A DNA stretch of 64,000 nt, taken from assembly GCA_050330855.1 (NCBI GenBank), contig JBHJNL010000007.1:91728-155727 (forward strand), in the 5' to 3' direction. Position 1 is the first letter of the stretch, and each line of letters starts with the position of its first letter. Shown here piece after piece: positions 18,705-27,780 of this stretch. Under the pieces are notes generated by a model that was not told where the DNA came from, ran no database searches, and was given only the letters and a program-made list of their open reading frames with translations. Source of the stretch: RCC1774 sp050330855 (GTDB lineage Bacteria; Cyanobacteriota; Cyanobacteriia; Thermosynechococcales; Thermosynechococcaceae). Made by a program: the position numbers and the translations under genes.

Positions 18705-19850
18705 ATGATCCAAAAGGTTGGCATCTACCGTAAGGTCTTTCCGAAGGCATCGGAAACCTTTATTCATGAGCAGGCGGTGAATCTGCAGCGATATGAACCG
18801 ATATTTTTGTTGTGTCGTCTGCTCAAACCGATTGCCTTTGATCACATCGCCCTCGGCAGTAAGAAGGCTGGCAAACTGGAGCAGCTTTTCTATCTGATCA
18901 GCCGATCTCCTCAATTTTTTCTAAAGCATCCCTCTGTTAAAGATCTCTCCTTAATTCATGCCCATTTTGGTCCAGAGGGCGTCTATGCGATGCCCATTGC
19001 GGCGGCGCTCAAGATTCCCTTCTGTGTCACCTTTCATGGCTATGACATTACGATCAAGCGACAACACCTCTTGTTTAGCCGCCCCCTGTACTATCAGCTC
19101 ATTTGGCATGAGGCTAAACTGAAGCAACAGGCCACCGCGTTTATCGCCGTCTCTAAGTTCATTCAAACAAAGCTTATTGAAGCGGAATACCCTCCAGAAA
19201 AAATCGTGCAGCACTATATCGGCGTAGATACCCATAAGTTTTCGCCCCTAGATTCTATCCCTAGCCAACGCTATATTCTATGCGTGGGCAGACATGCAGA
19301 TAAAAAAGGCATTAATATTTTATTTCGAGCCTTTGCCCGGATTGCGAACCAGCATCCAGACGTTTCTCTACTGCAGGTGGGTCAAGGAGCACTCACAAAC
19401 ATGCTCAAAAAACTCATTCAAGACATAGGTCTAGCAGACCGAATTCGTTTGCTGGGTCAGCAGCCCCACAGCAAAGTGCTAAAGCTTATGCAGCAGGCAG
19501 AGATATTTGCCTTGCCCAGTCATCAAGCTGATGATGGTGATTGTGAAGCGTTGGGAATTGTCTTTAATGAAGCCTCAGCCTGTGGTATTCCCATTGTTTC
19601 AACGAGGCATGGCGGTATTCCTGAAGCAGTCATAGACGGTAAAACCGGCTTTCTGGTCCCTGAAAAGGATGTAGAGGCGTTAGCCGTCAAGCTCGATCAA
19701 CTGCTTTCTAACCAAGATTTGGGTAGGCGAATGGGGGCACAAGGACGAGAGTTTGTCTGTGAATCCTTTGATATCAAGAAACAAACTAGGCAGCTAGAAA
19801 CCTTTTATGATGCGATGACGCTGCGGCCCATCCCGTCATTGGGGCACTAA
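18705..19850 (+). CDS. GT4 family glycosyltransferase
   Basis: GT-B enzyme. The N-terminal half carries VGIYRKVFPKASETFIHEQA and IHAHFGPEGV, as in colanic acid glycosyltransferase WcaL-like proteins. The C-terminal half has YILCVGRHADKKG and the donor-binding EALGIVFNEASACGIPIVST followed by HGGIPE. ATG 18705 is preferred over TTG 18684. It is followed by the GH10 gene after two bases. Confidence 0.85.
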   Translation: MIQKVGIYRKVFPKASETFIHEQAVNLQRYEPIFLLCRLLKPIAFDHIALGSKKAGKLEQLFYLISRSPQFFLKHPSVKDLSLIHAHFGPEGVYAMPIAAALKIPFCVTFHGYDITIKRQHLLFSRPLYYQLIWHEAKLKQQATAFIAVSKFIQTKLIEAEYPPEKIVQHYIGVDTHKFSPLDSIPSQRYILCVGRHADKKGINILFRAFARIANQHPDVSLLQVGQGALTNMLKKLIQDIGLADRIRLLGQQPHSKVLKLMQQAEIFALPSHQADDGDCEALGIVFNEASACGIPIVSTRHGGIPEAVIDGKTGFLVPEKDVEALAVKLDQLLSNQDLGRRMGAQGREFVCESFDIKKQTRQLETFYDAMTLRPIPSLGH

Positions 19851-19852
19851 TC

Positions 19853-20980
19853 GTGGGCTTCAGAGTGCTCGGCGTGGGCCTTTCGGTCCTTCTACTTGCC
19901 GGTGTATCCAGTCATTGGCTGCTCCCTTCTCGGCCAGCAGAAGAACGTGGCGCAGATCGGCTCAGAAAACCGTCGGTCATGCCCCAGATGACTCCGGTGA
20001 TCTCAAGAACTCAGCCGTTGCGATCGCTAGCCCAACGCAGAGGACTTGAAATTGGCACAGCGGTGCAGATGCAGCCTTTTTATACGGATGCTCAGTACCG
20101 AGCCATTTTAGCCCGTGAATTTAATGTGCTCACCCCTGAGAATGCCTTGAAGTTTGGGCAGGTGAGTCAGGGACGCGATCGCTACTCCTTTAAAGATGCC
20201 GACGCCCTCGTGGCCTTTGCTGAAGCGCACCAAATGCAGGTTCACGGTCATACCCTAGTGTGGTATCGCAACCTACCCGACTGGTTAACCGAAAGAACCT
20301 GGAGTCGAGCCGAATTAATCACCATTCTGCAGCAGCACATTGAAACCGTCGTCCGTCGATATCGGGGTCGCATCGCCGTATGGGATGTCGTCAACGAAGC
20401 CCTAGAAAAGGATGGTTCTCTCAGGGACTCAATTTGGCTACGAGGCATTGGCCCTGAATATATCGAGATGGCTTTTCGCTGGGCACACCGCGCTGATCCC
20501 CAAGCTCGCCTTCTATACAACGACTACCAAACCGAAGAACTCAATCGCAAGTCGGAGGCGATGTATCAGCTAGTCCAAAGACTCCAGCGCCAGGGCGTTC
20601 CTATTCATGGGGTTGGCTTACAAATGCATAAAGGCATTAAAGACCCGCCTGATGTGGCACAGGTTGCTGCGAATATGCAGCGGTTCATTAATTTGGGCTT
20701 AGAGGTCCAGATTACTGAAATGGATGTGGGTCTCCATGATGGACAAGGAACACCCTCTGAAAAACTAGAGCAGCAGGCTGCAGTCTACCGCGACATGATG
20801 GCGGTTTGTCTCAAGGCTAAGCGCTGTAGTGCCTTGATTACCTGGGGGCTAGCCGATCATCACTCTTGGATTCCAGCTTTTTTTGGGTATCCAGATTCAC
20901 CCCTGCTGTTTGACCGCCGCTATCAACCCAAGCCAGCTTATGAAGCTCTAGCAGACATCCTAGAGCGTGACTCAAACTGA
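19853..20980 (+). CDS. GH10 family glycoside hydrolase (endo-1,4-beta-xylanase-like)
   Basis: 375 residues starting at GTG 19853. A hydrophobic N-terminal signal or anchor (about 3-24) indicates export. The GH10 barrel is clear: FNVLTPENALKFGQ, HGHTLVWYRNLPDWL, the acid/base glutamate in WDVVNEAL (about residue 182) and the nucleophile in ITEMDVG (about 288), then ITWGLADHHSWIP. As the last gene of the polysaccharide operon it probably trims or releases the cell's own polymer rather than digesting plant xylan; that is inference from context. Confidence 0.88.
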   Translation: MGFRVLGVGLSVLLLAGVSSHWLLPSRPAEERGADRLRKPSVMPQMTPVISRTQPLRSLAQRRGLEIGTAVQMQPFYTDAQYRAILAREFNVLTPENALKFGQVSQGRDRYSFKDADALVAFAEAHQMQVHGHTLVWYRNLPDWLTERTWSRAELITILQQHIETVVRRYRGRIAVWDVVNEALEKDGSLRDSIWLRGIGPEYIEMAFRWAHRADPQARLLYNDYQTEELNRKSEAMYQLVQRLQRQGVPIHGVGLQMHKGIKDPPDVAQVAANMQRFINLGLEVQITEMDVGLHDGQGTPSEKLEQQAAVYRDMMAVCLKAKRCSALITWGLADHHSWIPAFFGYPDSPLLFDRRYQPKPAYEALADILERDSN

Positions 20981-21050
20981 GGGCAATCCATGACAGCACG
21001 ACACTGACGTTATGCATTTGGGATAATAGCAACAGTGCCCTGTTTCTCTT

Positions 21051-22022
21051 TTGGCTTTGTCTCCTTCACTTCCTCACACCATTACCTATAGCCCTGCTTA
21101 TACTCTCGTTCCAACCTACGAGTGCTTCAATCGCTGTACCTACTGCAATTTTCGAGTCGATCCTGGCCAGGATAATTGGCTGACGCTGGCTGACGCTCAG
21201 CAACGGCTTCAATCTCTAGCGGGTCAAGGCGTGATCGAGATTTTGCTGCTCAGTGGAGAAGTTCATCCCCAAAGTCTACGACGGCGGCAGTGGTTTGAAC
21301 GCATTTATCAGCTCTGTGAACTCGCGCTTCGCTATGGATTCCTACCCCACACCAATGCAGGGCCGTTGAGTTTCGCTGAAATGGAACAGCTCCGTTCGGT
21401 GAATGTCTCTATGGGGTTAATGCTAGAGCAGATCAGCCCTAAGCTCATGGAGACGGTGCATCGCCATGCGCCCAGTAAAATCCCCCATCTGCGGCTGCAG
21501 CAACTCGAGTGGGCGGGAGAGCTGCAGATTCCCTTTACGACGGGCCTGCTGCTGGGTTTAGGAGAAACGGAGGCTGAACGTGAGGAAGCGTTGGTGGCGA
21601 TCGCAGCGATCCACCAACGCTGGGGCCATATTCAAGAGGTGATTCTGCAGCCCCATAGCCCAGGGGAACGGCAAAGCTGGGAAGGTAAAGCATTTAATGC
21701 GGAGGACTTGGTCAGGGTAGTTGCGATCGCACGTAAAATTCTGCCCCACGACATCACAATTCAAGTACCGCCCAACTTGATCGAGACGCCTCAGGTTCTA
21801 CTGGCCTGCATTGACGCAGGAGCCAAAGATCTAGGGGGCATCGTGCCCCGTGATGAAGTAAATCCTGACTATGATCACCTATCGATTGAGCATCTATCAG
21901 CAACTTTAAAGATCGCTGGCTGGTCCCTTATCCCTCGGTTGCCGGTCTATCCCCACCTGCAATCTTGGCTATCACCCAGATTATTGGAGGTCTTACAAGA
22001 GCAGCAAAATGCCCTGATTTAG
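21051..22022 (+). CDS. cofG: 7,8-didemethyl-8-hydroxy-5-deazariboflavin synthase subunit CofG
   Basis: Radical SAM enzyme that, with CofH, makes the deazaflavin chromophore FO (8-HDF), used in cyanobacteria mainly as the antenna of DNA photolyase. The iron-sulfur motif CxxxCxxC is at residues 25, 29 and 32 (ECFNRCTYCNF). The later blocks LLLSGEVHP, GLMLEQISPKLME and TGLLLGLGETEAER match the family. Length is 323 residues, with a TTG start. CofH is not in the window. It is convergent with the DUF2235 gene. Confidence 0.9.
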   Translation: MALSPSLPHTITYSPAYTLVPTYECFNRCTYCNFRVDPGQDNWLTLADAQQRLQSLAGQGVIEILLLSGEVHPQSLRRRQWFERIYQLCELALRYGFLPHTNAGPLSFAEMEQLRSVNVSMGLMLEQISPKLMETVHRHAPSKIPHLRLQQLEWAGELQIPFTTGLLLGLGETEAEREEALVAIAAIHQRWGHIQEVILQPHSPGERQSWEGKAFNAEDLVRVVAIARKILPHDITIQVPPNLIETPQVLLACIDAGAKDLGGIVPRDEVNPDYDHLSIEHLSATLKIAGWSLIPRLPVYPHLQSWLSPRLLEVLQEQQNALI

Positions 22023-22030
22023 TTGAAGAC

Positions 22031-23062
22031 TCAGCTTTGATCGCAATAGGCCTTGAGAGCCTCTTTATATTTGTCGGCGAGATTAAGAGGCTTATAGTCA
22101 GGCAGATCACACCAGCGCCGCCTCGTGCTGAGATGAATATTATCAAAATCATCACGGATCTCTCGCCAGCGTGCTCCGGCTAATCCCAGCAGCCCTAAAT
22201 TTTGATCGAAAGGCGCTGCGTGGTTCTGCTGCAGTCCGCCTTCAATATTTTTGGGGTCAAGCGCTAACGGCAGTCCCATCTGCCCCATTTGCTCGATCAT
22301 CCACACCAGCGCTGCGTTCGAGAGAGCGCTCTGGGCTTCAGTGCCGCCACCTACGGCTCCGTGGTTACCAGGGAACCAAACTTGATGCAGAATTTGAGAC
22401 GTTAGATCCGGGCTAGCTTTCATAGGCGTGATGTTCAAGACTCGTCGCCGTTCATCAACCGCAACGGCATGGAGCGCCCGCTCAATGATTGCACTCAACG
22501 TCGTGTCGTGGAATTGATAGCGGTGATTCAGCCAGGTATTGATGGGCAAAAAGGGAACCACATCAGGAATACCCAATGATCCCACTGTTTCCCAGCAGCC
22601 TAATAGGGTAATGGGGACGCGATCGCCGTTCTCTTGCCGAAACTGTTGCGCTTCGGGATGGCTGGGCTTGATTGCTTTGCTGCGATACAGGTCATAGGCA
22701 CGTCGCAAGTGACGAATGTTTTGACGGGCCAGCAGCCCAGAGCAGTTAATAAAACCAGCCACGCTCCTCACTGTATAAGCGCCTCGGCTATAGCCGAATA
22801 GATAAATTTCATCCCCCGGCTCGTAGTTGAGACACAAGAACAAATAGGCATCTTGAATATTGCGGTCGATCCCTTCGCCAAAGGCTCCCCCTCGCAGCCG
22901 ATCGAGTTTCCCTGTTCCGACGCCTCGCCCATAGAAGATGCTCTGCGGGGTGCCGTCATCGGTAATGGGTTTAATGGCTTGAGAGAGCTTGACGACATTG
23001 GTGGGATAGGGCGTGTTTAAATCTTGCCAAGTGCCATCACAACAGACAATTAATCGTTTCAT
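22031..23062 (-). CDS. DUF2235 alpha/beta-hydrolase (Tle1-like catalytic domain)
   Basis: The family signature is visible: MKRLIVCCDGTWQDLNTP at the start, IFYGRGVGTG and the nucleophile elbow GYSRG at residues 90-94 (Ser92), as in DUF2235 proteins and T6SS phospholipase Tle1. The start is set at ATG 23062, the family's usual N-terminus; the frame continues to 23095. Family members hydrolyse lipids or act on carbohydrates, but the substrate here is unknown. No secretion genes are adjacent, so an effector role is not supported. Confidence 0.8.
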   Translation of the reverse strand: MKRLIVCCDGTWQDLNTPYPTNVVKLSQAIKPITDDGTPQSIFYGRGVGTGKLDRLRGGAFGEGIDRNIQDAYLFLCLNYEPGDEIYLFGYSRGAYTVRSVAGFINCSGLLARQNIRHLRRAYDLYRSKAIKPSHPEAQQFRQENGDRVPITLLGCWETVGSLGIPDVVPFLPINTWLNHRYQFHDTTLSAIIERALHAVAVDERRRVLNITPMKASPDLTSQILHQVWFPGNHGAVGGGTEAQSALSNAALVWMIEQMGQMGLPLALDPKNIEGGLQQNHAAPFDQNLGLLGLAGARWREIRDDFDNIHLSTRRRWCDLPDYKPLNLADKYKEALKAYCDQS

Positions 23063-23208
23063 ACAAAAACCTCTTCCCGGGTTGCAGGCCGACAACGGTA
23101 CTAGATTTTTTAAATCAACCCTGAACGCTTAGAGCCTGTATGGATCTATCGCAATCACATGCCTTCATAACGCGGAGAGCAACAAAACTTCTCAGGGGCA
23201 AAGGGTCG

Positions 23209-24669
23209 TCAAGTCCGGGAGAGGGGATCGAGTTTCTGGCGTAGTTCGGTTTTAATTCGGTTCAATATATGGGTTTGATCTAACGATGCCAAAATTTCGG
23301 TCACGACTGTTTTGGGTCCCTGCGGTCCCCAAGAGGCTCCATTGCTGAGATAGGTTTTGGTGACTTGACCGATGCTATAGGACGAGACACCGGCCACCGC
23401 TGCCTGGGTAAGCGCGACCGATAAATAGGGCACCAGTGACGCGCCTCCGGTGGCCGGCGCGGCGAGACCTAAAAGTCCCTTTAGTGAACTGAGACCAAAG
23501 GTGGCAAGGAGTTCACTGGCGCTGATGCCGCCCATGGCAACGGCAATATTCCGCAAGAGGCCCACGGCTCCCTGTTGGGTCATGGAGATGCCGTAGAGCT
23601 TCGATAGCGTCAAAATCATGGCGATGTCGATGACGGCGCTACTGAGAATATCGACCAGGGTAATGGGATTAAGTGCGATCGCAACGCCCTTGGTCATGAC
23701 GCTCTGCCAGATGATCTGATTGGCGCTCCGGTCACGAATTTCCATTTTGCGCTGCACCACCTGCCCATGAATATCATCGGCATAGAGCAACGTATTGAGG
23801 GCCACAATAGCTTTGCCCTCTCGATCTAAAATCTCTAGAATTTTGAGTTTAAGATCTTCGACTTGGGGTGGCCCCGGCACCAGTTCTGCCCCCAGACTCC
23901 CGTCAGAGCGCTGTACCGCCTTGGCGACCAAGGGCGCGGCTGATGCCATCACAATCTCGTCTGGGGAAAGCAGTTCTCGAACGCGATCGTCGCGAATCTT
24001 TGCATAGATGAGCTGCCGATCTGCATCAGGATACTGATCCACTTTATTGAATACCAGCAACAGAGGCTTGCTGGCCTTTCTGAGGCTCGATAACGCCTCA
24101 TACTCAACCTTGGTTAAGTCCCCCGCAATGACGAACAGAATGAGATCGGCCTGCTGGGCCACTTCACGGGCTAACCGCTCTCGGTCTTCGCCGCCCACTT
24201 CGTCGATTCCAGGCGTGTCAATCAGTTCAACCTGTGATTTACCGCTGCCTGCCAAAGCAACTCGGACGAGATCATCCGTCGGATGGTTGTAAATATTCCA
24301 TCCCGTTTGCTGGGTGGTTTGAGTGACGCCATGGGTCGGACCGGTGGCGAAAATCGATTGGCCTACTAGGGCATTGAGTAAGGAAGATTTGCCACGGCTC
24401 ACTAAACCGAACACCGCGATATGAACAATCTGGTTTTCAAGCTTGTCGAGCATTGCCTGGAGGCTGGCAACCTCGGTTTCTAACCCCGCTTGCTCTCGCT
24501 TCGATAAGTCAAGCTTTTTAAGAAGAGTCTGTAGCGACTCTTGGGCATGTTGATAGCCCAGATCAGACTGAATGCGCTCGAAGCTTTGAATCGCTTCATC
24601 TAAGTCGGCTTCGAGCTGAGTCAAATCGGGCTGGTTCCATTGCGAATCATCTGAGGCAGGAAGAGGCAT
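23209..24669 (-). CDS. Dynamin-like/Era-like GTPase with C-terminal DUF697-type domain
   Basis: 486 residues. An N-terminal coiled coil (about 10-85) is followed by a GTPase domain with G1 GLVSRGKSS (88-96), G3 DTPG (150-153) and G4 NKVD (207-210). The C-terminal half has several amphipathic or hydrophobic helices (about 310-450), like DUF697 proteins that associate with membranes. Cyanobacteria usually carry one or more of these GTPases; membrane remodelling or ribosome-linked roles have been proposed for relatives, but function here is not known. Confidence 0.8.
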   Translation of the reverse strand: MPLPASDDSQWNQPDLTQLEADLDEAIQSFERIQSDLGYQHAQESLQTLLKKLDLSKREQAGLETEVASLQAMLDKLENQIVHIAVFGLVSRGKSSLLNALVGQSIFATGPTHGVTQTTQQTGWNIYNHPTDDLVRVALAGSGKSQVELIDTPGIDEVGGEDRERLAREVAQQADLILFVIAGDLTKVEYEALSSLRKASKPLLLVFNKVDQYPDADRQLIYAKIRDDRVRELLSPDEIVMASAAPLVAKAVQRSDGSLGAELVPGPPQVEDLKLKILEILDREGKAIVALNTLLYADDIHGQVVQRKMEIRDRSANQIIWQSVMTKGVAIALNPITLVDILSSAVIDIAMILTLSKLYGISMTQQGAVGLLRNIAVAMGGISASELLATFGLSSLKGLLGLAAPATGGASLVPYLSVALTQAAVAGVSSYSIGQVTKTYLSNGASWGPQGPKTVVTEILASLDQTHILNRIKTELRQKLDPLSRT

Positions 24670-24810
24670 GGGAGCACGCGGCTTAAGGCAAGATCAATGC
24701 AAACACAGGAGCAAAGTTAACTCTAGCGTAGCGCTGCTGATCTTTATTTGATGAAGGCGTCTTTGGGCATGGCGGTATAGCATAGAGACAATAGCTACCA
24801 CACTTCTCCC

Positions 24811-24987
24811 ATGTCAGACCGTCTAGACAGAATTGAAGCAATACTTGAGAACCTCGCCAGCCGTGCAGATACAACACAGCTACAAATAGATGTGGTGATC
24901 GAAACTCAGCTACAGCTACAAAAAGCAGTGAACTCCCTTGCCAAATCTGTGCAAGCGCATTGTGACGATCATCGTCGCCACAGCTAA
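24811..24987 (+). CDS. Small helical protein (58 residues), unknown function
   Basis: A short reading frame beginning MSDRLDRIEAILENLASR, continuing in a heptad-like pattern and ending in a His/Arg-rich tail. Its length, the regular L/I spacing and the MSDRLDRIE opening resemble small coiled-coil proteins common in cyanobacteria. It sits between a - strand GTPase gene and a + strand methyltransferase-like gene. It could be a soluble oligomerising adaptor; there is no direct evidence of function. Confidence 0.55.
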   Translation: MSDRLDRIEAILENLASRADTTQLQIDVVIETQLQLQKAVNSLAKSVQAHCDDHRRHS

Positions 24988-25159
24988 AGAGGGTCTCATT
25001 TAATGCGGTTTGATTATTGTGCTGGGGCCGAGGATTGCTGCGATCGCAACATTAAAAAGATGTCCCTGCCTGGGCGGCTTCCTTCTATACGGACTTGCCA
25101 GCTTCTGCAAAACTAGTTCCCATCTGCTGCCTTCCGAACCCTCAACCATTCGCTCAATT

Positions 25160-25849
25160 ATGGCAATGCAACTTGCGAAGGTCGTTCCCTTTGGACGATC
25201 TTTTGATGAATATCAGCAGATGTTCAGTCTAACCACTGAAGATTTAGAGAAGCCAGTTCTGAGTGTCGGCGATGGACCCGCTAGCTTTAATGCTGAAGCC
25301 ACCGCCCAAGGACACCCGATCATATCCATTGATCCGGTTTATGCCTTCAGCGGCAACGATATTCAACAGCGTTTTGATGCCGTCGTGGATGACATTATCG
25401 CCCAGGTTAAAGCCTCTCCCGATGACTGGGTATGGTCGTACCACAAGTCTCCAGACGATCTCCGCCGCAACAGAATGCAGGTAATGCAGCGATTTTTGCA
25501 AGATTATAAGCCGGGTAAACAAGCTGGACGCTACCTTGTCGGTGAACTCCCTCAGCTTCCGTTTACGGATCATCAGTTTGATCTGGCGCTGTGTTCTCAT
25601 TTTTTGTTTCTTTACTCAGCCCATTTGGACGAAGCCTTTCACCAAAAGGCCATTCAAGAAATGCTGCGGGTCAGTAAAGAGGTGCGTATTTTTCCGGTGC
25701 TGACGCTGATGCGGGAGCGATCGCCCTATCTTGATGCCATCCTGCACACCTACAAAACGGCAGGCTATCGGGTGAATCTAACGCAGGTTCTCTACGAATT
25801 TCAGAAAGGCGGCAATCAAATGCTTGTGATCCGTCAGGGTCTGCGGTAG
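25160..25849 (+). CDS. SAM-dependent methyltransferase-like protein, cyanobacterial type
   Basis: About 229 residues. A class I methyltransferase motif I is recognisable (VLSVGDGPASFNAEATAQG, then the acidic end SIDPVYAF), and a later block LPFTDHQFDLALCSHFLFLYS resembles the motif IV region. The frame begins at 25010, but the upstream part is not protein-like; ATG 25160 or 25166 starts the conserved-looking part. Substrate unknown. Loss of methyltransferase activity cannot be excluded. Confidence 0.65.
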   Translation: MAMQLAKVVPFGRSFDEYQQMFSLTTEDLEKPVLSVGDGPASFNAEATAQGHPIISIDPVYAFSGNDIQQRFDAVVDDIIAQVKASPDDWVWSYHKSPDDLRRNRMQVMQRFLQDYKPGKQAGRYLVGELPQLPFTDHQFDLALCSHFLFLYSAHLDEAFHQKAIQEMLRVSKEVRIFPVLTLMRERSPYLDAILHTYKTAGYRVNLTQVLYEFQKGGNQMLVIRQGLR

Positions 25850-25918
25850 AACTGTTGTCTTAGCCCTACCAGATCCCCGATAGAATGCGAAGGTGCGCAG
25901 TCCCGTTAGCCCCACAGT

Positions 25919-27088
25919 ATGTCCCAAACCCTTTGGCAACCGCCTCGTTTAAGACGTGATGAAGATAATGAACACGAACGTCGCGCAACTTGGCTAGAGC
26001 TATTCTATGACCTGGTATTTGTCGCTGCCATTGGTGAACTCGCCCACTATTTAAGCCTCAATCTTAACTGGCGAGGGGTGGGCAGCTACATTGCCTTTTT
26101 TATCCCTATTTGGCTGTGCTGGCTGGGGGCGACCTTCTATGCCACCCGCTTTGATACTGATGATCTCTCCGATCGGCTGGCCTCGTTATTTCAGATGGCA
26201 ATTGTGGCTGCGATGGCCGTTAATATTCACGCGGGTCTAACCGATGCCTCCTTAGAATTTGCCATTTGCTACCTGCTGTTTAGGGTCTTGCTGATTTTGC
26301 AGCATCTCAATGCAGGGTATCACGTCCCTGAAGTGCGCGGGTTGACCACCATTTATGCCCTTGGATTCGGAGCTGGGGCAACCTTCTGGCTGATATCGCT
26401 ATTTGTACCGCTGCCGTGGCGTGTCGGGTTTTGGGTCGTGGGAATGGGCCTAGACTTGGCAACCCCATTTATGGCGACGAAATGGGTGACACAGTTTCCA
26501 CCCAGCATGACCCATATTCCTGAACGGGTGGGGTTGTTTACCATCATCGTTTTGGGGGAGTCGATTGTTGCAGTGGTGCGCGGCCTCTCAGAACATGATT
26601 GGGGCGTGCTGTCGATTGTGGGGGCTTTGTTGGGCTTGAGCGTGGCCTTTAGTCTGTGGTGGCTCTATTTTGATTCGGTGGATGGCTCCCCTTTGCAGGC
26701 GATTAAGGACGGCAATGTCAGAATGGCGATGGGCTGGGTCTATGCCCACATGCCGCTGGCGATTGGTCTGACTACGATGGGGGTCGGCGTTGAACGAATG
26801 GTGACCAATGGGGTGGATCTGACGCCCTCGACGGCAGATCGCTGGCTCTTTTGTGGTTCGGTGGCCCTCTGTCTGTGTTTACTAAGTACGATTCATTGGG
26901 TTACTTCAACCTTAGGACATCCCCACGTTCATCGGATTGTGGGGAGTTATCGCTTAGGGTCGGCAGCATTTGTGGGGGTGCTTGCAATAGCACCGACTTC
27001 TCTCAACTCCCTTACTTTGATTGCATTGGTTGCGATCGCCTGTGCGGTGCAGGTGGGCTTAGATCTGTACCGGTACTCAGCCCTCTAG
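25919..27088 (+). CDS. ltrA: Low temperature requirement protein A (LtrA) family membrane protein
   Basis: 389 residues with about ten membrane segments. The family signature is clear: RRATWLELFYDLVFVAAIGE at the N-terminus, then FYATRFDTDDLSDR and ERVGLFTIIVLGESIVAVV. Named for a Listeria gene needed for growth at low temperature; the biochemical role is unknown. It ends just before a convergent TetR gene. Confidence 0.85.
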   Translation: MSQTLWQPPRLRRDEDNEHERRATWLELFYDLVFVAAIGELAHYLSLNLNWRGVGSYIAFFIPIWLCWLGATFYATRFDTDDLSDRLASLFQMAIVAAMAVNIHAGLTDASLEFAICYLLFRVLLILQHLNAGYHVPEVRGLTTIYALGFGAGATFWLISLFVPLPWRVGFWVVGMGLDLATPFMATKWVTQFPPSMTHIPERVGLFTIIVLGESIVAVVRGLSEHDWGVLSIVGALLGLSVAFSLWWLYFDSVDGSPLQAIKDGNVRMAMGWVYAHMPLAIGLTTMGVGVERMVTNGVDLTPSTADRWLFCGSVALCLCLLSTIHWVTSTLGHPHVHRIVGSYRLGSAAFVGVLAIAPTSLNSLTLIALVAIACAVQVGLDLYRYSAL

Positions 27089-27117
27089 ACACACAGCATC
27101 ATTCGGCTCTCTGTTTC

Positions 27118-27714
27118 TTACTGTTCATTAGGATGAGTCAGAATCGCATACCGATGGCGTATTTCAGTGAGCCGCTCTGCTTGATTAGAATATGCTCTAG
27201 GGTAAACACCGATCGCGAATTCACCGACAAGGGCATAGTAAACCATCCGCGCCCTAACCAAGGCTTCATCTGAGGTAAAGCCAATGTTGACAAATAACTC
27301 TTGTGTATAGCCTAAGCGCTGCCGATCTACTTGAATCAGGGTCTCAGCAACTGCCTCATCACTTGTTGCCCAAGCTCGAATTGCAATCTCCTCGCGTCCT
27401 TCGTCTTGTATGGCTAACTCAAAGAGATGCAGCAACTTGTCATGGGGCGCACCCCCCGCACCCTCAACATGATCGATGATGCCATAGGTCTGTCGACTAA
27501 CCCACTCTTCTAATATCGCAACTAAAAGCTCCGCTCGATTTTTGAAATGCCAGTAGAAGCTCCCTTTTGTCACCTGCATTATTTTTGCCAGCGGCTCTAC
27601 GCGCACAGCCCCTACCCCACTTGCGGCTAGCACCTTGAGTCCCTGATTAATCCAATCGTGACGGCTGAGGTTTGAACGATCTTTTCCCTCTACCATACGG
27701 CTGCGTATTGACAT
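27118..27714 (-). CDS. TetR family transcriptional regulator
   Basis: 198 residues. The N-terminal helix-turn-helix is clear (VRVEPLAKIMQVTKGSFYWHFKNRAELL), followed by an all-helical ligand domain. ATG 27714 is used; ATG 27696 is also possible. It is convergent with ltrA and faces a CHAT-domain remnant, so its present target is unclear. An imperfect CCATACG-type inverted repeat lies just upstream and may be its own operator. Confidence 0.85.
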   Translation of the reverse strand: MSIRSRMVEGKDRSNLSRHDWINQGLKVLAASGVGAVRVEPLAKIMQVTKGSFYWHFKNRAELLVAILEEWVSRQTYGIIDHVEGAGGAPHDKLLHLFELAIQDEGREEIAIRAWATSDEAVAETLIQVDRQRLGYTQELFVNIGFTSDEALVRARMVYYALVGEFAIGVYPRAYSNQAERLTEIRHRYAILTHPNEQ

Positions 27715-27741
27715 TACCCTGCAATGGGTACTACTCTACTT

Positions 27742-27759
27742 CCATACGGTATCGCATGG
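27742..27759. promoter_or_regulatory. Imperfect inverted repeat, possible TetR operator
   Basis: An 18-base imperfect palindrome (CCATaCGgtatCGcATGG) 28 bases upstream of the TetR start. A second CCATACGG occurs at 27693-27700 within the gene start. Position and symmetry fit autoregulation; this is inference. Confidence 0.35.
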
Positions 27760-27780
27760 AACAATAATCAATGGTAATTC

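Noticed and set aside
22031..23062. Reading the DUF2235 protein as a type VI secretion effector
   Set aside because: No T6SS, VgrG, PAAR or immunity gene is nearby; the domain is also common in unrelated settings.
24683..24877. 64-codon - strand frame
   Set aside because: It overlaps the better-supported small + strand gene at 24811-24987 and looks like its shadow.
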